From assembly GCF_051401765.1 (NCBI RefSeq), contig NC_135066.1:20253001-20317000 (forward strand): 64,000 bases of DNA, given 5' to 3'. Source of the stretch: Calliopsis andreniformis (Eukaryota > Arthropoda > Insecta > Hymenoptera > Andrenidae). The notes beneath the pieces were generated by a model that did no database searches, was not told the origin of the DNA, and saw nothing but the letters and a program-made list of their open reading frames with translations. Positions 1-12,559 of the stretch are shown piece after piece. A program made the translations under genes and the position numbers. Numbering within the stretch: position 1 is the first letter of the stretch; each line of letters opens with the position of its first letter.

Positions 1-1180
1 TGCCTTCCTATTTCTTACCGTGACCCAGGCTAGCTACTACCGCGGAGAGAGGCTAGGTTTTTCCAGGCGAAGAGTGAGGAACGGTTATAGGACTTCGGGT
101 CCTTTATGGCAAGAACTCCAGTCAACACTCGGTATTTCTACTTTAAATAAAATGATATATTTGAGCGAGTAACGTACAGAGGCTGGTTTGGAATTTTACA
201 CGCGGGTGGGCCTGCGATACGTGGTCGCGGACGAGGTACTCGTTACTCGCCACGTCGTGCGCGTTACACAGATGTTTCGAATCGCGACGAGGCTGAAACG
301 CACGTTGTCGGCACGTTAGCTAACCGTTCGCGTGACCGCGAGTACGATTGCTCACAGCCCGCAGGCCGAACATATTCCCGTTCGCGAAAACTGTTCGTTA
401 TTCTAACCGCTGACTCGACTTACGTCGCAGTTCGCAGGCCGAAAATAATCAGCACGCGATGGCCTTCCTCCTGCCACACAGCCTGTGGCGTCCGCCAGGA
501 GTCGGCTTTTACGCAGTATCGCACACAAAATTTCGGTTTCCGAATACTGTGGCCTTTGTCAGCGTCCAGCACAAAAAGAAGGACGAGATTGTTGCTCGCT
601 GCAGCATCTCACTATGCGGCATTTCCCTACCATGTTCCTGATTGGCTCACGCGTGTCAGGTGATCTCGCAGCCAATAAGTTACGACGACAGATCGATATC
701 CCACGACGAGTAGCAGAAACTCAGCCGATGAGCCCCACGGGGCTCTTCTTACGGCAATGATCCCGAGATACAGAGCTCTCAAAGCCCGCGGGTTCCTTTC
801 CCCGCTACTTGCCAACGATGTGGCGCTGGTAGCTTCCGCTGTTACGCCTCTCCGTTAGGGACTTCTCTCCCAGAACGCGGAGCGAAGTGGCCCTCCTCGC
901 GGAACGTCGGCTGATTCCCATGACTCGGTGCATCCCCATGCAACCGTGGTGCAGCCCTTCCATCGAAGGCATCGCTTCACTCGCCGAGCGGAATGGTCCT
1001 GGAACGGCTAGCACTTGAGTTGCTCCTCAAAGTCAAAGATCCGCCGCAAAATAACCTCTGCTGGCTCCGATGCTGGGCAGCCAACTGTCCCTTGCCAATG
1101 TCGTCATCGTGGTCGCCGAGATATCCGTTGTTGCTTGACGCGCGATTATACGCAAAAATAAGTCTTAGTATCGTATTAGA
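1..1180. other. CpG-rich island without an assigned gene
   Basis: This segment is clearly richer in G+C and in CG dinucleotides than the DNA that follows. Open frames run on both strands (for example 485-760 plus and 805-1014 minus), but none shows a domain or signal I recognise. Their length is explained by the lower A+T content. On the minus strand a good splice donor (CACG followed by GTAAGAAA) lies at 18, and a frame upstream of it is broken close to the junction. CpG-rich patches in AT-rich insect genomes often mark promoters and first exons, so a non-coding first exon is possible. That is inference only. Confidence 0.4.
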
Positions 1181-1246
1181 CTCCTAATGATGTGCACTAA
1201 AGGCTTCTTCTGCCTGAGGAAAGTTGTGATATACATTGATGTCACG

Positions 1247-1567
1247 TCACAGTCTATACAAGGTGTAAAAAAATGAATGGTCGTGTCTTTCGGCGGTAAA
1301 TGTACATCTCTGAAGCAATGGACAGTCAGGAAAGTTTGTGAAAGATTTAGCATCGGTTTTACTCTTCAGAGTCATACATAGCCTACCACACATGGGCCTA
1401 CTACTACTCTGGTACGCGGTAACGTCAATCCTGAACATGCGGCTCAGCATAGCGCTGTGCGTACCCCAATACAAAAGTTCTAGCAAGGCGCATTGACTTA
1501 ATAGGTCCAATTCGAATAACTTTTCTTTCTTTTTAATACTTTCAATATCATATGATAGAATTAACAA
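1247..1567 (-). CDS. Unassigned open frame of about 106 codons
   Basis: An uninterrupted minus-strand frame ends in TGA at 1247. The middle part is rich in Leu, Ser, Cys and Arg and the end is polar (His, Asp, Phe, Tyr). I see no signal peptide, membrane segment or motif. It lies just downstream, in the minus direction, of the candidate first exon at 1612-1675. Joining the two at the obvious acceptor (CCTATAG) does not keep the frame, so I do not merge them. It may be a chance frame at the edge of the CpG-rich island. Confidence 0.15.
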   Translation of the reverse strand: MLILSYDIESIKKKEKLFELDLLSQCALLELLYWGTHSAMLSRMFRIDVTAYQSSSRPMCGRLCMTLKSKTDAKSFTNFPDCPLLQRCTFTAERHDHSFFYTLYRL

Positions 1568-1611
1568 TCGTGAACTATAGGATTATATGTAATGATAATA
1601 TATTTACTTAC

Positions 1612-1675
1612 CAATTTGATGATTAAACCTTCTGTCTCCTTGTTGTTTCATTTTATTTTTCGTAACGCGTTCCAT
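1612..1675 (-). CDS. Candidate first coding exon
   Basis: Reading the minus strand, an ATG at 1675 follows an in-frame TGA. It opens 21 codons rich in Lys, Arg, Asn and Gln (it begins MERVTKNK), which run straight into a near-perfect splice donor, ATTG followed by GTAAGTAAA. The exon would end in phase 1. The start, the short basic reading frame and the donor together are what a first coding exon looks like. The frame is short enough to arise by chance and I cannot find the next exon in frame, so the gene is unidentified. Confidence 0.25.
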
Positions 1676-2189
1676 TCAACACAAATTTAGTCTTAATTGT
1701 TATAAATTCACTTATAATGAAAATACTTGTAATAACGCTGATAGTCAAACACTAGCGATCAAACACTGAAATGCTAATAATAAATACCACTGCTCCATAG
1801 TAGTAGACTACATAATAAAAACTTCAAATAGGGCATGAAGGAAATCGTCGGTCGCTTGGGCATGCTTTCGACGTCAGTGTTAAAACGATTCTGACCTGAC
1901 CTGGTTTCTATACCTGTCATTCTACTGCTGCTACTGCGGTGCCAATGCTTCATTTGATAAAGTAATTAAGAAGATTACACTTTTTCTAAAGTTTTCTTAA
2001 AATACATTTTTGGCACATACGATTTCGTAATCTTGAAATTTATGATATATTAGGACATATTTCGACATGTTAGGTGATCTTATCATTTCTACCTTAAAAT
2101 TTGTGATTTTTAAAGAAATCTGGGAAAGTTTAAACACAAATTTAGAGGTCTAATAAGATTTAATATGTTTTTCAAGAATGTATACTTAC

Positions 2190-2261
2190 GTGCAACTCTG
2201 TGCTCCTATAGGTTGAATTTAAGTTGAACCTTACGCCCACTTTCATGTTTAAATCAATTAC
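2190..2261 (-). CDS. Candidate small internal exon
   Basis: On the minus strand an acceptor-like CACCTAG precedes 24 open codons that end exactly at a strong donor, CAC followed by GTAAGTATAC. The exon would be in phase 0 at both ends. It contains an internal ATG, so it could also be a first coding exon. Nothing in the short peptide is recognisable. It lies about 500 bases upstream of the candidate first exon at 1612-1675 on the same strand, but no shared transcript can be shown. Confidence 0.13.
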
Positions 2262-5200
2262 CTAGGTGTTTTGTAAAAGCTTGTGTTAAAAATTCACAGT
2301 TGCTGACAAAGACATGAAAACTATCCCAAAGTATTCCCTTTAAGTTTGTCCCCTCTTCTATTTCCTTCCAGTCATTTGTTTAAAGTTCCAATTCTTGATC
2401 TTTTAGTTAAGACCTTTACTTATAAATTTAGGTGATTAAGATTTAGATGTTATAATGGCGACATTTTTTTAATATACGCATTTTTTATGTGTTTGCAGGT
2501 AACTTCTACGTATGTTTGAAACATATTTTGATTCACTACTATGCGGTCGCCAAAAACAATGCTACTAACACGAATGTTTAAGGTAGGCAATAGTAGTTTA
2601 ACATGCAGTACAATCTCGATTAACAGATTTAACACAGAATTGAACCTCAAATTTATTTTACATTTTAGGTATACTACTTTAATGTCCTTTAATAAGTTTA
2701 ACAGTGTATTTACGATTTCTTGGAACAGTTCCTAGACTATATCTGCCTCTCACCTTTGTGAAGGTATAGTTAAGTCCCATTCTGATAGGTAAACTCTTGA
2801 CTGATTTGGAATTGTAAGTTTTTTGTAAAATCATGACGGTATTAAATAATAGTTCGTCTTAACCTTTTAAGCAACCAGCTCGTAACAGTAACTAATGCGC
2901 ATTTACATCGTATTTGTAATTGCTTTATCTTAGAATAATATATCCAACCGATTTGTGAAAAGAGGAAGAGGTATTTTTTGGTCGTACCTTGAAATATATT
3001 ATCCAGATCGTCATCCTGAATAACTTTTGCCTATACATATACCTGCCACATCACTTGGCTTTAATTTTTGGGATACAATGAAAAATAGTTTCAATACTAT
3101 ATATTGTTTCTTGAATACGTGAGATAATTTTGGATGAGGTTTAGTACAAGCTTATCTTGTTTTTTCAGTTACATTCAAGTTAAAAAGACAAAGAATCAAC
3201 CAGGACGCTCGAAAAAAAGATGTACTTCTGCTTACTTTTTGAAGGAAAAGTCAAATTTAAATTTTGCTTACACCTGAGCACTTATTTAAATAATTACCGG
3301 TCAATATACTACTGTACCAATATACTAAAAAGTATACTAATATTTACTAAAATATTTCCTTCTGATGATAGGTCCTTCCCCCTGCATTCTTACCTCCTAT
3401 AAGGCCTAATCCAAACTAACTTTGATCCATCTTTTTTCCCAATTAGGAGAATATTGAAATATTGTGATCATACAATTCGAAATTTAACGAAATGTACATT
3501 TCGTACTTTAATTGATGTTTTCGTACGTTCTGTGGGTTAGCGGTATTTTAGGATTTTTTTAATTGGGGAAAAAAGACGGACTAAAATTAGTCTGGGCTAG
3601 ACCATTTTACGGGGAGAGGATGCAAGTGGACTCCCTCTATTGTGTACGCGTTGAAGTTTTGATAATCCCCAAAGACAACATTTATTAATATTTCGGTAAT
3701 TATTTACACCTACAAGAACCAATCTCCCACAATACATCGATCATTTGAAAAAATCAATTTAAGGTATTAGGCCAAACAAATCCATTCAAAATCATTGGAA
3801 AATGCAAGTGCAATAATTTAATCTTCTACCAAAACATTACCAATATTGTAGTCCCAACAAATATCACTTTTATTCTTATTTCTACCGCAGCGGTAGAACC
3901 GCTACAGTACGTCTCTCATCAAGAATATTTTTGACACTACTTCTTCTAAAATATGGAAAAAAAACTTGTTATTTATTTATTTTTGGTTCACCTGTAAGTA
4001 ATATTCATATTTTCACAAATTGAGATCTCACACTTTCAGTAGTGTATAATTATTCGGGTTTATGCAATACAACAATAGAGCAAATTAATCATAAAACTGA
4101 CTTCACAACAAATATTAGAAATTTACTGTATACTGACGGTAAGATGGTAGTTAGGATGGCACTTGACTCCTGTGTCGCCGTTGCAAGCATTGATTAATAA
4201 TAGATATAACCGACTTAGCCAAATAACCAAAGTTCACATGGTTCGGCTTTATGATTATGCTCGAGTAGGCTGACTTGTTTTGCTAAAATCAATTAGTTAA
4301 GTATTTCTTCCGTTCACCAACTTACCAGCCGTATACAGGACATAATATAATTCAAACGTTTATAGGTTTGAATTAAAAATCTACCAATACACTGGATCGC
4401 AGAAAAATCCTAGGTGCTAGCAACATCCTTCCTTACTAAATTTTATAATAGTAATAAATAGTCCTGAATTATGCCCCGTTTATTATTCTTAATAATCTGT
4501 AAGAAAAGAAGCTGTCTTAGATACTATATGCATTTTAGTTCGTGTACTGTGATATAAACAAGCATATTTGAAATTGTTTTCCTTCGTCCAAAATAGAGCG
4601 TGCACTTGTTGAACTATTATACTTTCACGTTTCTTGCCTCCGCCTTTGAAAAAGCATATTTAAGTTTCCGTTTCATAAACATAAATACTCATACTATGTA
4701 AGCTAGATACCTAATTACATAATTCGAAATCGTCAGCTTATATTGGAACAGCAAGGTAACTCCAAGAAAATATGTTTCCTGGTGAACATACTTTTAAAAG
4801 ATATATATGGAACTGACATGTTCTCAATCCTTCAATGAGTACATTTGGATTAAGTCAAACAGATATACAAGCAGAAATGTGCACACTCGAGTTCATTCGA
4901 GTAACATCGTATTTTAATAATTTCAATTTCCACAGATAAAAGAATTGATTTTTTTACGATTTTAAAGAAAACGTGCATTGAGAACTTAAGTTGTTATCAG
5001 GTTTCTTTCTGTCTAAAGGGTCAGTCACGCTTCATTATCGTTACCAGTTGACAACAACAAGTCAAATTTCAAACATACAAATTACAGGTTCAATACAGTA
5101 ATTATACCTAAGAAATAACACATAATAGATAATTTGCAAGTAACGTTATTATTTCTTAGATATAATTACTATATTAAACCTGGCATTTCTACGTTTGAAA

Positions 5201-5717
5201 TTTGGTTGATGACCGCTCTCTAGTACATGTACGATACAGAATATACTATTAGGAAATGGAAACAGAAAAGCTAATAACGAGATGATAAGAATTCTCACTC
5301 TTGAAATTTCCGAATTTAAGCTGTGTCCAGTATATCTAGTTGATAGAGTATCAGTGTATCTCCTGACCCCTGACAAAGCCAACTGCAATGATAGCGAAAC
5401 GTGAGATAATTTTACCAAATTAAGATAATTCTTCCAAAAGGAAACGGCTCACATGTGAAAATCTTAAGAGCAAGAATTTTATGACGCCGGACTCTGAAAG
5501 TCTCCAACCTCTGAGATGATAGGAAATAAGCATTTTCATAACTAATAGGTTAGTTATGATAGTATTGCAAGCACTATATCCAAAATGAGGCAATAACTCA
5601 GATCGCTTGAATATCTTCCTTATTTTTAAAGTTATGAGGAAAGTTTGTTTACAAAAGTTGCATGGAGTAAAAGGTGTTCTAAAGTGCTAGCAATACTTTT
5701 TCGTAAGTAGAGGGTAG
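2262..5717. other. AT-rich intergenic or intronic stretch
   Basis: I see no gene, RNA or clear mobile element here. Open frames are short and low in complexity. Scattered T-rich and A-rich runs are present. It may be intron or intergenic DNA. Confidence 0.5.
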
Positions 5718-5966
5718 ATGGACATAACCGTCATTTTTTTAAATGACGCGGGGTGTACGAGCAGACCGATGTCTCGAGATCCCGATGTTCGCGACGAGAC
5801 GGAAAATTTCAAACGAGATCGAGCGGGATACCGAAGCACATATATGTATGCATGTGTAAGACTCTATGGGGCATTGGGTATACTTTCATTGAGAGGCCAG
5901 TAAAAGCAACGTACCTCTCTGTCTGTTCTCGTCACCTCTCTGACACATGCGCATTACACTTCAGGG

Positions 5967-5976
5967 TATATAAAAG
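5967..5976 (+). promoter_or_regulatory. TATA-box-like motif TATATAAAAG
   Basis: A strong TATA-like decamer sits inside a locally GC-richer patch (about 5750-6060). A pyrimidine-rich stretch and the sequence TCAGC follow at the distance where an insect initiator could lie, and an ATG comes soon after. The frame after that ATG closes within a few codons, so no product is supported. Only the motif is seen; promoter function is inferred. Confidence 0.25.
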
Positions 5977-6066
5977 AGATAGACCTATACACTTTCCATA
6001 TATCTCCATTCTTCTGCCTTGTCTTCAGCATGCAGTTGCGATGTCGTATATAGACGCAAACATACA

Positions 6067-6350
6067 TACAGGATGTTTCCGAACAGCACCGGATTAGTTT
6101 ATGGGATGACTCTAGAAACTAAAGTAAGTCGAAAATTTGCGTTTAAAGTTTGAGGCCTCGCATTTGAGGCTTCGTTTGTTAGCTATAAGCATTTAAACAT
6201 TTGGTCGAAAACAGCAGAAATAAGCCCGCCTCGAGGCCTCTAGCAGTGGTTGCCTGAACAGTAGCATCGCACTGACGTAAAAGAGCGGAGAGATCATTTC
6301 CCGTCAAATAGCTGATCGGAAATTTCATGATACTTTATAATCCGATTCTT
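6067..6350 (+). repeat. Terminus-like repeat, TACAGGATG family, copy 1
   Basis: The sequence starts TACAGGATGTTTCCGAAC and continues through blocks that also occur elsewhere in the window: TCTAGAAACTAAA, AAGTCGAAAAT and GGCTTCGTTTGTTAGCTATA. Related copies are at 15847-16200, about 54320-54450 and 55576-56070. A GC-rich part follows. It has the look of the end of a decayed insect DNA transposon; no coding part is attached. It ends where the TA-flanked element begins at 6353. Confidence 0.45.
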
Positions 6351-6352
6351 TA

Positions 6353-7652
6353 GAGTTAAGCCCTGGGCGTGTTAGACGACTGGCGCTTGACTGTAAGGGG
6401 GATCCAACGCCAGAAGCGTATTTCCCGCAACGTTGCCAGATTGGCCAGTAGAACGGATCTTTCTTTCTAACTTTACATTCATCTCTCTCATAGACTCGCT
6501 AAAGCAGATTTTTTCGTCTGTAGGTAACTCCAGGCAATGCCGCCTGTACCAAATCGAATATTTCCTTATTTTTTCGACAAATGTAAGAGGTTTAGATCAC
6601 GATGCAATCTTAAATGGACCTAAATAAAATTGAAAGGTAGTTAAAAATGCTGTTTAGCTTATTTTGAATTTATTTGCTATATATGGGATATTGAAACATG
6701 ACATTTTTGCCTTTTGTCGTGAAAACGTATTGATTGAAATCATCTCTTTCGCCTTAATTGAGAAGAATGAATATTTTAAATTGAATTTTTCATATATACT
6801 TAAGAAACAATTTGTATGTTACAAATAGGACAGATTAAATTACAATAAAATGTGTCATTAGCCAAGAGTGGGTTTAAACAGTAGAACTTGGCTGTAGTTA
6901 CAAATGACACCATTCAGTCGAGTGCAATACCCGTCGACAACGTAAAATTGGCCAAATAAGAATTATATATAATAGGATAGTCCTTCCATGTTAAATTAAA
7001 GGAAGGGAACAATTTTCTTGCTGTGAAAAGCAATGGAAAAAAAATATTTTCGCGGAAGTAAATATATAGAAATGATCAGATGCTATTCTGCTATTTTATG
7101 CAACAAAAATATATTTCCTTTATGTAACAGTGATATAAATATACAAAACTTTGTATGTCACTGTTTCAGAGATATTTCGGCTTTCACTTTTTTTATTATT
7201 TACTATTTACTACAGTTTGTTTTATTTTATTTTTAAAGTGTAATACAAATCAATAACAGTTGTTATTTCTATTAGTTTAGTGCTTAAGCATTATTGGAAT
7301 AACTGTTACATACACATATTTTCAAAAAGTATATTTCTATTGCATAAAATCGGGGACACTTTCGGAGTTGTTCGCCATTTTTTCCGTGAGCCAGAGACTT
7401 TCCTAAATTACCAATAAGATTCGACACTTTCTCTATGCGCCATGAAAAAGGCGCTAGATAACCCTGTAGAAAAGGAAAAACGATAGACGGCAGACAAAGA
7501 TAGGGAATAGGTAAGATTCCACGACTGAGCAAACGTAGATAATTGGTTAAGACCCATTGAGCAGGGTGCGCCACCCTCAGAGAAGTGCCACTCAGGAGCC
7601 AAAAGAGCGGTAACATCGTAAGTCAGAGGTCTCGGCCTCCAGAACTCAACTC
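6353..7652 (-). mobile_element. TA-flanked non-autonomous DNA transposon, copy 1
   Basis: This is an inverted, more diverged copy of the 1.3 kb family seen at 37766-39105 and 42309-43619. Its ends match as short inverted repeats (GAGTTAAGCCCTGGGCGTG at the low-coordinate end; the complement of CCAGAACTCAACTC at the high-coordinate end), and both are flanked by TA. A TA target and short inverted repeats fit the Tc1/mariner/pogo group. No transposase is present. A short frame on the minus strand (about 7370-7450) keeps recognisable wording with copies 2 and 3 (FSWR...SNLIGNLG...GEQLRKC), but it carries no known motif. Confidence 0.7.
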
Positions 7653-9190
7653 TAAAAAATCAAATAGTAGCGACATAGAGAGCGATTAGACAATTTTAAT
7701 AACAACTGTTCAAGAAGAACAGGAATTTCAGACTGCAAAAATTACGGTTACGGTTACGATCAGGTCAGAGCCGATCAGAGTGATAAGTTTCGTCTTGAGT
7801 GAAATTCATGATCGGTTATAACCGGTCAAAACTCCGGTCAGGAATCTGGTCTATACCGTCTTCCGTTCTGACATTTTTAAAAGACAGAAATTCGCTCAAC
7901 TAGAATTTACGACCAGAGTTCAGCTTTGTCTCGTTATGTTATAATTACCTCTGTGATCAATTATTGAAGTAATCATGTTAATTGTATTCATTCACCAAAC
8001 AACCATTATTGAAAATAATGGTTTAAAAAAAAAATGGTTGAAAATAATGGCTTTCTACAAACCTAGTTTTAGATATCTTTTTTAGAAATAATCGAGATCA
8101 TGTCGTGTTTGGTACCGTTTTTATCGGGAGAACACAAGAGATTGATTGGTGTTACTTGCGGGAAAATCCGACAGCAAATAAGGAACTATATTTTTGCGAA
8201 TTCATCTTTTCCCTGTCTTTTATGGCTTTCTCTTGTTTTCGGGCATTGTGCTCGAGTGTGAACGGCCTAGCCTAGCTTTATCAATTGTAAACTTCGACTC
8301 CAGGCCTAAGCCCTGATCGTAACTGTTTCTTTCGTAACCCCTCAAAACTTCTCACAATCGGTCTCTCACCAAGCGGTCACAGACTCGCGACCGAATCACA
8401 AACAGGTTAGTTTCTCCGGTTAACTTTTTAACCGCTCATGGTTTTAGGGTCAGAATTTCGGTCATCTTTCATTACGGTTACTTGTCACTGGGAGATTATA
8501 ACCGGTCAAGAATTTAACCGATAACCGATCACAACTCCGATCTCGACTCCCTGTAAAAGAGTAAATAATAAATCTTACGTTATAATAGATGTTCAAAGTG
8601 GAGCTCGTTTACTAACCGATAATACAATACAGTTAATATATAGTTGTTACTCGTAGAAAATTGTCTAATCGGCTTATAATTGGATTTAACGACTTGAACT
8701 ATTCAATTCAGTCAGAAGATCGTCGGAACAAAGCTAAATCAGCTCATTAATAGATCACGTAATTATGTTCAACAAAAATTACAGGCTCCTGAAGACTTCG
8801 TAAAAAGCGGACTCCTAACAAAACCCTTTTTTCATAAAATTTCGATAACGTTCTGGTGGCTCTGCACGTTGATCGGGAAAGGATAGCGCAATTGGTCAGA
8901 GAAGGAAACCGATCGGTATAAAAATGTAGGTATTCCCTGATATTCAGCCTCCCTTGGATCTGTACATAAATGCTGCGTGGCTTTTGTTTTCAGTACTTAC
9001 CCATGCATGAATTTATGCACAAATACATGTCGACCACGTGATTATTTTACAATGAATGTCTTAATGGCACTGCAAATAGAAAATCATGCATTAGCTCTAA
9101 AAGCCTACAAAATAGAGATTTACATTTCATTGAAATTTTGAAAAGTCAGAGTAGTAGTAAGGGTTGTTCAGTTTTATCGTTTAGTTGGAG
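7653..9190. other. Intergenic stretch with a dispersed ATAACCGGTCA motif
   Basis: No gene is supported. Between 7741 and 8560 the words ATAACCGGTCA, CGGTTA and CCGATCA recur in both orientations, for example near 7816 and 8500. This suggests an old repeat with many subterminal motifs. A perfect 10-base stem (AACCATTATT, loop GAA) lies at about 8001-8023. The rest is AT-rich unique-looking sequence. Confidence 0.4.
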
Positions 9191-9712
9191 TATTAGATAA
9201 TATTTTCGAAGTTGTTAAACAGAGTTCCTACCGATCAGTTTTTAGATTTCATCTTCAGTTTACGAATACCGAAAATAGTACACGTGAGAAAATTTTTATA
9301 TGTGCTGTTGCTATTGCCTATTCTATTTGCTACTTGTTTAATTGTTTATTCCGTACATTTTCCTTGGCAACTTGACGTGCCAAGTACAGTGAATTAATCG
9401 TCGTTAATTCAAAGAAGCCATCAGTCGTATGAAGCCGTTTAAACCAAGATTCTCGTTTCATTATTTCAAAGATTTACTAAGAAAGACTATTCTGTAGCTA
9501 TCTCAGTTAATTCGATCTGTCAGTAAATAGAACAAAGGTTAGCAAGGTTAATCTTCTCTCCAGGACACTGCAAGCACAAGCAACTGGATTCAATCCGTGC
9601 AATCGATCAGAAAACAATTTACATAGACGTGTTCCGCAGCGCTGCATACGCCAGGCTCCAGCTGTTACACGCGTCCGGCTACAGGATACTTAAGATGATA
9701 CGATTCACCTAA
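9191..9712 (+). CDS. Candidate two-exon gene fragment with a membrane segment
   Basis: The first frame (9191-9383) encodes a basic stretch followed by about 20 strongly hydrophobic residues (from FLYVLLLLPILFATC), typical of a membrane anchor. If it splices at GTACAG (9384) to the strong acceptor CTTCTCTCCAG (ending 9563), the frame continues in phase. It then gives 49 residues with a mixed, protein-like composition and ends in TAA at 9710-9712. The donor is weak and there is no ATG in the first part, so a further upstream exon would be needed. A single-pass membrane or Golgi-type anchor is the most I can suggest, and I do not recognise a family. Confidence 0.2.
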
Positions 9713-11884
9713 AAAATTCTTGTTTTTCCTTCACTCGTGTGGACAGCATTGAAGTAAGTTTATGTAACTGACAGAGAGTATGTGATATTTGAAATTCTGA
9801 AAGAAGACAGATACTGTGTTCCTACAGATGTATTTAATTGTATGATAGATTTCAGGGAAAGATTAATTCTCTTATTTCGCAAAGAAAATAATATTATTAC
9901 TAAAGTTTCGATAATCTAATATGAACAAGGCTTCGATGCTGACGGATCACAAATATGTCGAGTTATAGGGCTGCAGTTTGCAATATAATGAAAACGGAGA
10001 AAATATTTTAAAATAGGAATTTATATGTTTCATAATTCGTCTATAAGGCGATTTTTTCGATTGTGCAAAATTCGACAATCATCAAATGACATTCGGAAGC
10101 GACAGCTTATCCTAGACGAACATAACCGACAATAAATGAACAACAATTTTGTAGGTTTAAAAGTCAATTACAGGCTTTACACAATTTTGTATATCGATTA
10201 TCTGCTTATCCATTAGATAGAAAAAGAAGGATTATTCAGTCTGTAATCGGCTTTTAGGCCGACAAAATTATTGTTTATGGTTTGTCGGTCGTGTATGCCT
10301 AGACTTATGCGTATCAAATCATTGGAAACAGATTCAAGGAATCCAACTGTAGACTGTTTTATGAATTCTTTTCTTTCCTGTACGTTGCTGAATTTTAGAT
10401 TTACGAATGATTATAAGTAATCGGTAAAGTAGCTTCCTTCTTGGTTTACGACAGTTTTTTGGTTTGCAACAAGTCTAATATGAATTGTTTTTTGTAATTT
10501 AGATTTCAAGCATCATTGTTTCGAATACATCCTTCATTTAACAACTGTTTATCATTCTGAAATAATTAAAGAATTAAGTAGGCGCCAACAATTTTTATAA
10601 TTTTTACTGTTTATTTATTTCAGTTTGTACTGTTTATCATCGAAAAATTAGCAATTATGAAGTTTGAGTCGAGAATTTTTACTTGTACCTAACTATCCAT
10701 GATTTTGGAAGCTTTCTTCTGGAATATAAAACATGCTGTTTTGATAGAAAATAACCACTCATGGTACTCTGAATTTGAATTGAGTCTCATTTAGTAAGAA
10801 TAACTTGCCATTCCGTCTTTGTAGATATACGTAGAAGAAGGTTGCTAAATTTAGACTGTCGCGTCGCTTAGGTTGAACTACTACTGTAACTTGCGATGTG
10901 TAAACAATTTGCGTCATATGACAAGCGGTATGTGTTGTTTCAGTTTGCGTATACTAAGTTAGCTAACGCAATCACCACTATTATACAGCACTGTGTGACG
11001 TGCAAGTCAACAAACGCAGTCTGTTACAACAATTAAACAAATTAAGTATTATGATACGTAAGTAACAATTCTTATGAATTTGTTCTTAAGGAAACTTAAT
11101 TTTGCACTTTAATCTAACGGTGCAGCTTAGAAAATCAAAGGTCCATCCTAGGAAACGGGTTTCATTGGACTAATATCACAATCATGAACTCCCTGTTCAA
11201 ATTTTTGCATTATATCTTGGCATAATAAATTGCATTATCTTGAAAATATAACTAGTAATTTTTTTCTGCCACTTCTTAAATATCCATAATATTTTACCAG
11301 ACCAAAATGAAAAATATTTTTAAGAATAATAACAATTTTAAGAGCTTAGTAGTATATTCTCCCGATATAAATACAATTTTACTACTACTATTCTCACAAT
11401 ACCGTTCATATTCACAATACATAGTAAAAATAAATCGCTTTTTCCGTTGTGCTGCATGCAACAATGATAACAATGTCCGAATTTTCTGTTCGAAATTTCA
11501 AAAAACACATTTTATTTTCATCTTTATCCAAAATTAAGTCTTTAATATTGTATAGATAGTATATTTTTATATGTTTCTATGAAGATGTGATTATATGTCA
11601 TGCTTCCCTCAAGAAACGTTAATTGATAAGACACAAACCCATAATACAAAAATGAGGTTAAAAATTTCGAATATTAATATCTCAAAAATAAAAGATCTGA
11701 CTTACGTTGTTTTGTCTTATAACCACAGATTTTTCATTTTGTATGAAAATTAAGAATACAGAGCAGTAGATAAAGATAAATGTTAAACATGAGACGGACA
11801 AAAGAAAAATATACATAACCCTTTAGTCTTGTATAATTAACATACAAGACATATACATACACATATTCATTTTATCTTGTATAG
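9713..11884. other. AT-rich stretch, nothing assigned
   Basis: I see no convincing exon, RNA gene or mobile element. The short plus-strand frame at 11307-11537 is low in complexity and probably meaningless. Confidence 0.5.
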
Positions 11885-12147
11885 ATCTGACAAAAGTGAA
11901 ATCAGCAAGGGTGCAAACACTTGTGAAACAAGCTAACAATAATCTGACAAATACTACGCTTGCATCGACAAAGGCGATCCATCATTGTTTGGCTGCTTAT
12001 TTGTCCCTTCTTCACAGTAATATGGAGACAGATAGAATAGAGCATCCGATAAAACCACTTTCTTCATGCGCTACTACGAACCATTCACCAAGTTTGCATT
12101 ATGAAAGTTTCTCAAGCGGTTCGTCTTCGAAGAGAACTTCTTCCTGA
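11885..12147 (+). CDS. Candidate 3' terminal coding exon
   Basis: A plausible acceptor (TTTTATCTTGTATAG) is followed by 86 open codons ending in TGA at 12145-12147. The composition is unlike the surrounding DNA. The first part is helical in character (VQTLVKQANNNLTNTTLAS), and the C-terminus is rich in Ser, Thr, His and Asn and ends SSGSSSKRTSS. The codons use more G and C at third positions than the flanks do. A longer GC-richer tail (to about 12480) would then be 3' untranslated. I cannot name the protein, and chance has not been excluded. Confidence 0.3.
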
Positions 12148-12149
12148 TG

Positions 12150-12490
12150 GAGGTAATTACTGGATTGCTGTCCTATTTATAGCTAAAGCGATGCACCCAG
12201 GAATCCAACGTCTTCGGAGCGGATCATACACATATATCATCGAGCGCAGGATGCGTCAATAGGTCGTGGGGTATCATGCAGATGAGGCGACGAGAGGCGC
12301 TGTACATCCACAAATTATTGAGCCGTTTGGTCGGCTTCCGAGTCGAGCAGCTTGATTGAACTCAGCGGCGACGTGCGCTATCGTTAGACGATGCCCACGT
12401 ATCGATTTTACATCGAGATCGACCCAACTGTCGCGTATTGTCGCGTGCAGCTTTGTACACTGCGCGAGATTATGACTTTTTTCAAGGAAT
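12150..12490. other. GC-richer stretch after the candidate terminal exon
   Basis: This part is locally rich in CG dinucleotides and has no long frame. It could be 3' untranslated sequence of the candidate exon before it or an unrelated CpG patch. Confidence 0.3.
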
Positions 12491-12559
12491 GTAATCGTGA
12501 TTGGAAGGACACTCTTAGGTGTAGAGGTTGCTCTAAGCTATAGATTAGAACAACTAATG

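Noticed and set aside
1247..1675. Joining the candidate first exon (1612-1675) to the 106-codon frame (1247-1567)
   Set aside because: The obvious acceptor CCTATAG gives an immediate in-frame stop when joined in phase 1.
5753..6097. 114-codon frame running through the TATA-like site
   Set aside because: It overlaps the promoter-like motif and continues into the TACAGGATG repeat, so it is very unlikely to be one coding unit.
7284..7616. 110-codon minus-strand frame as a host gene
   Set aside because: It lies wholly inside copy 1 of the TA-flanked element and follows the element's sequence in other copies.
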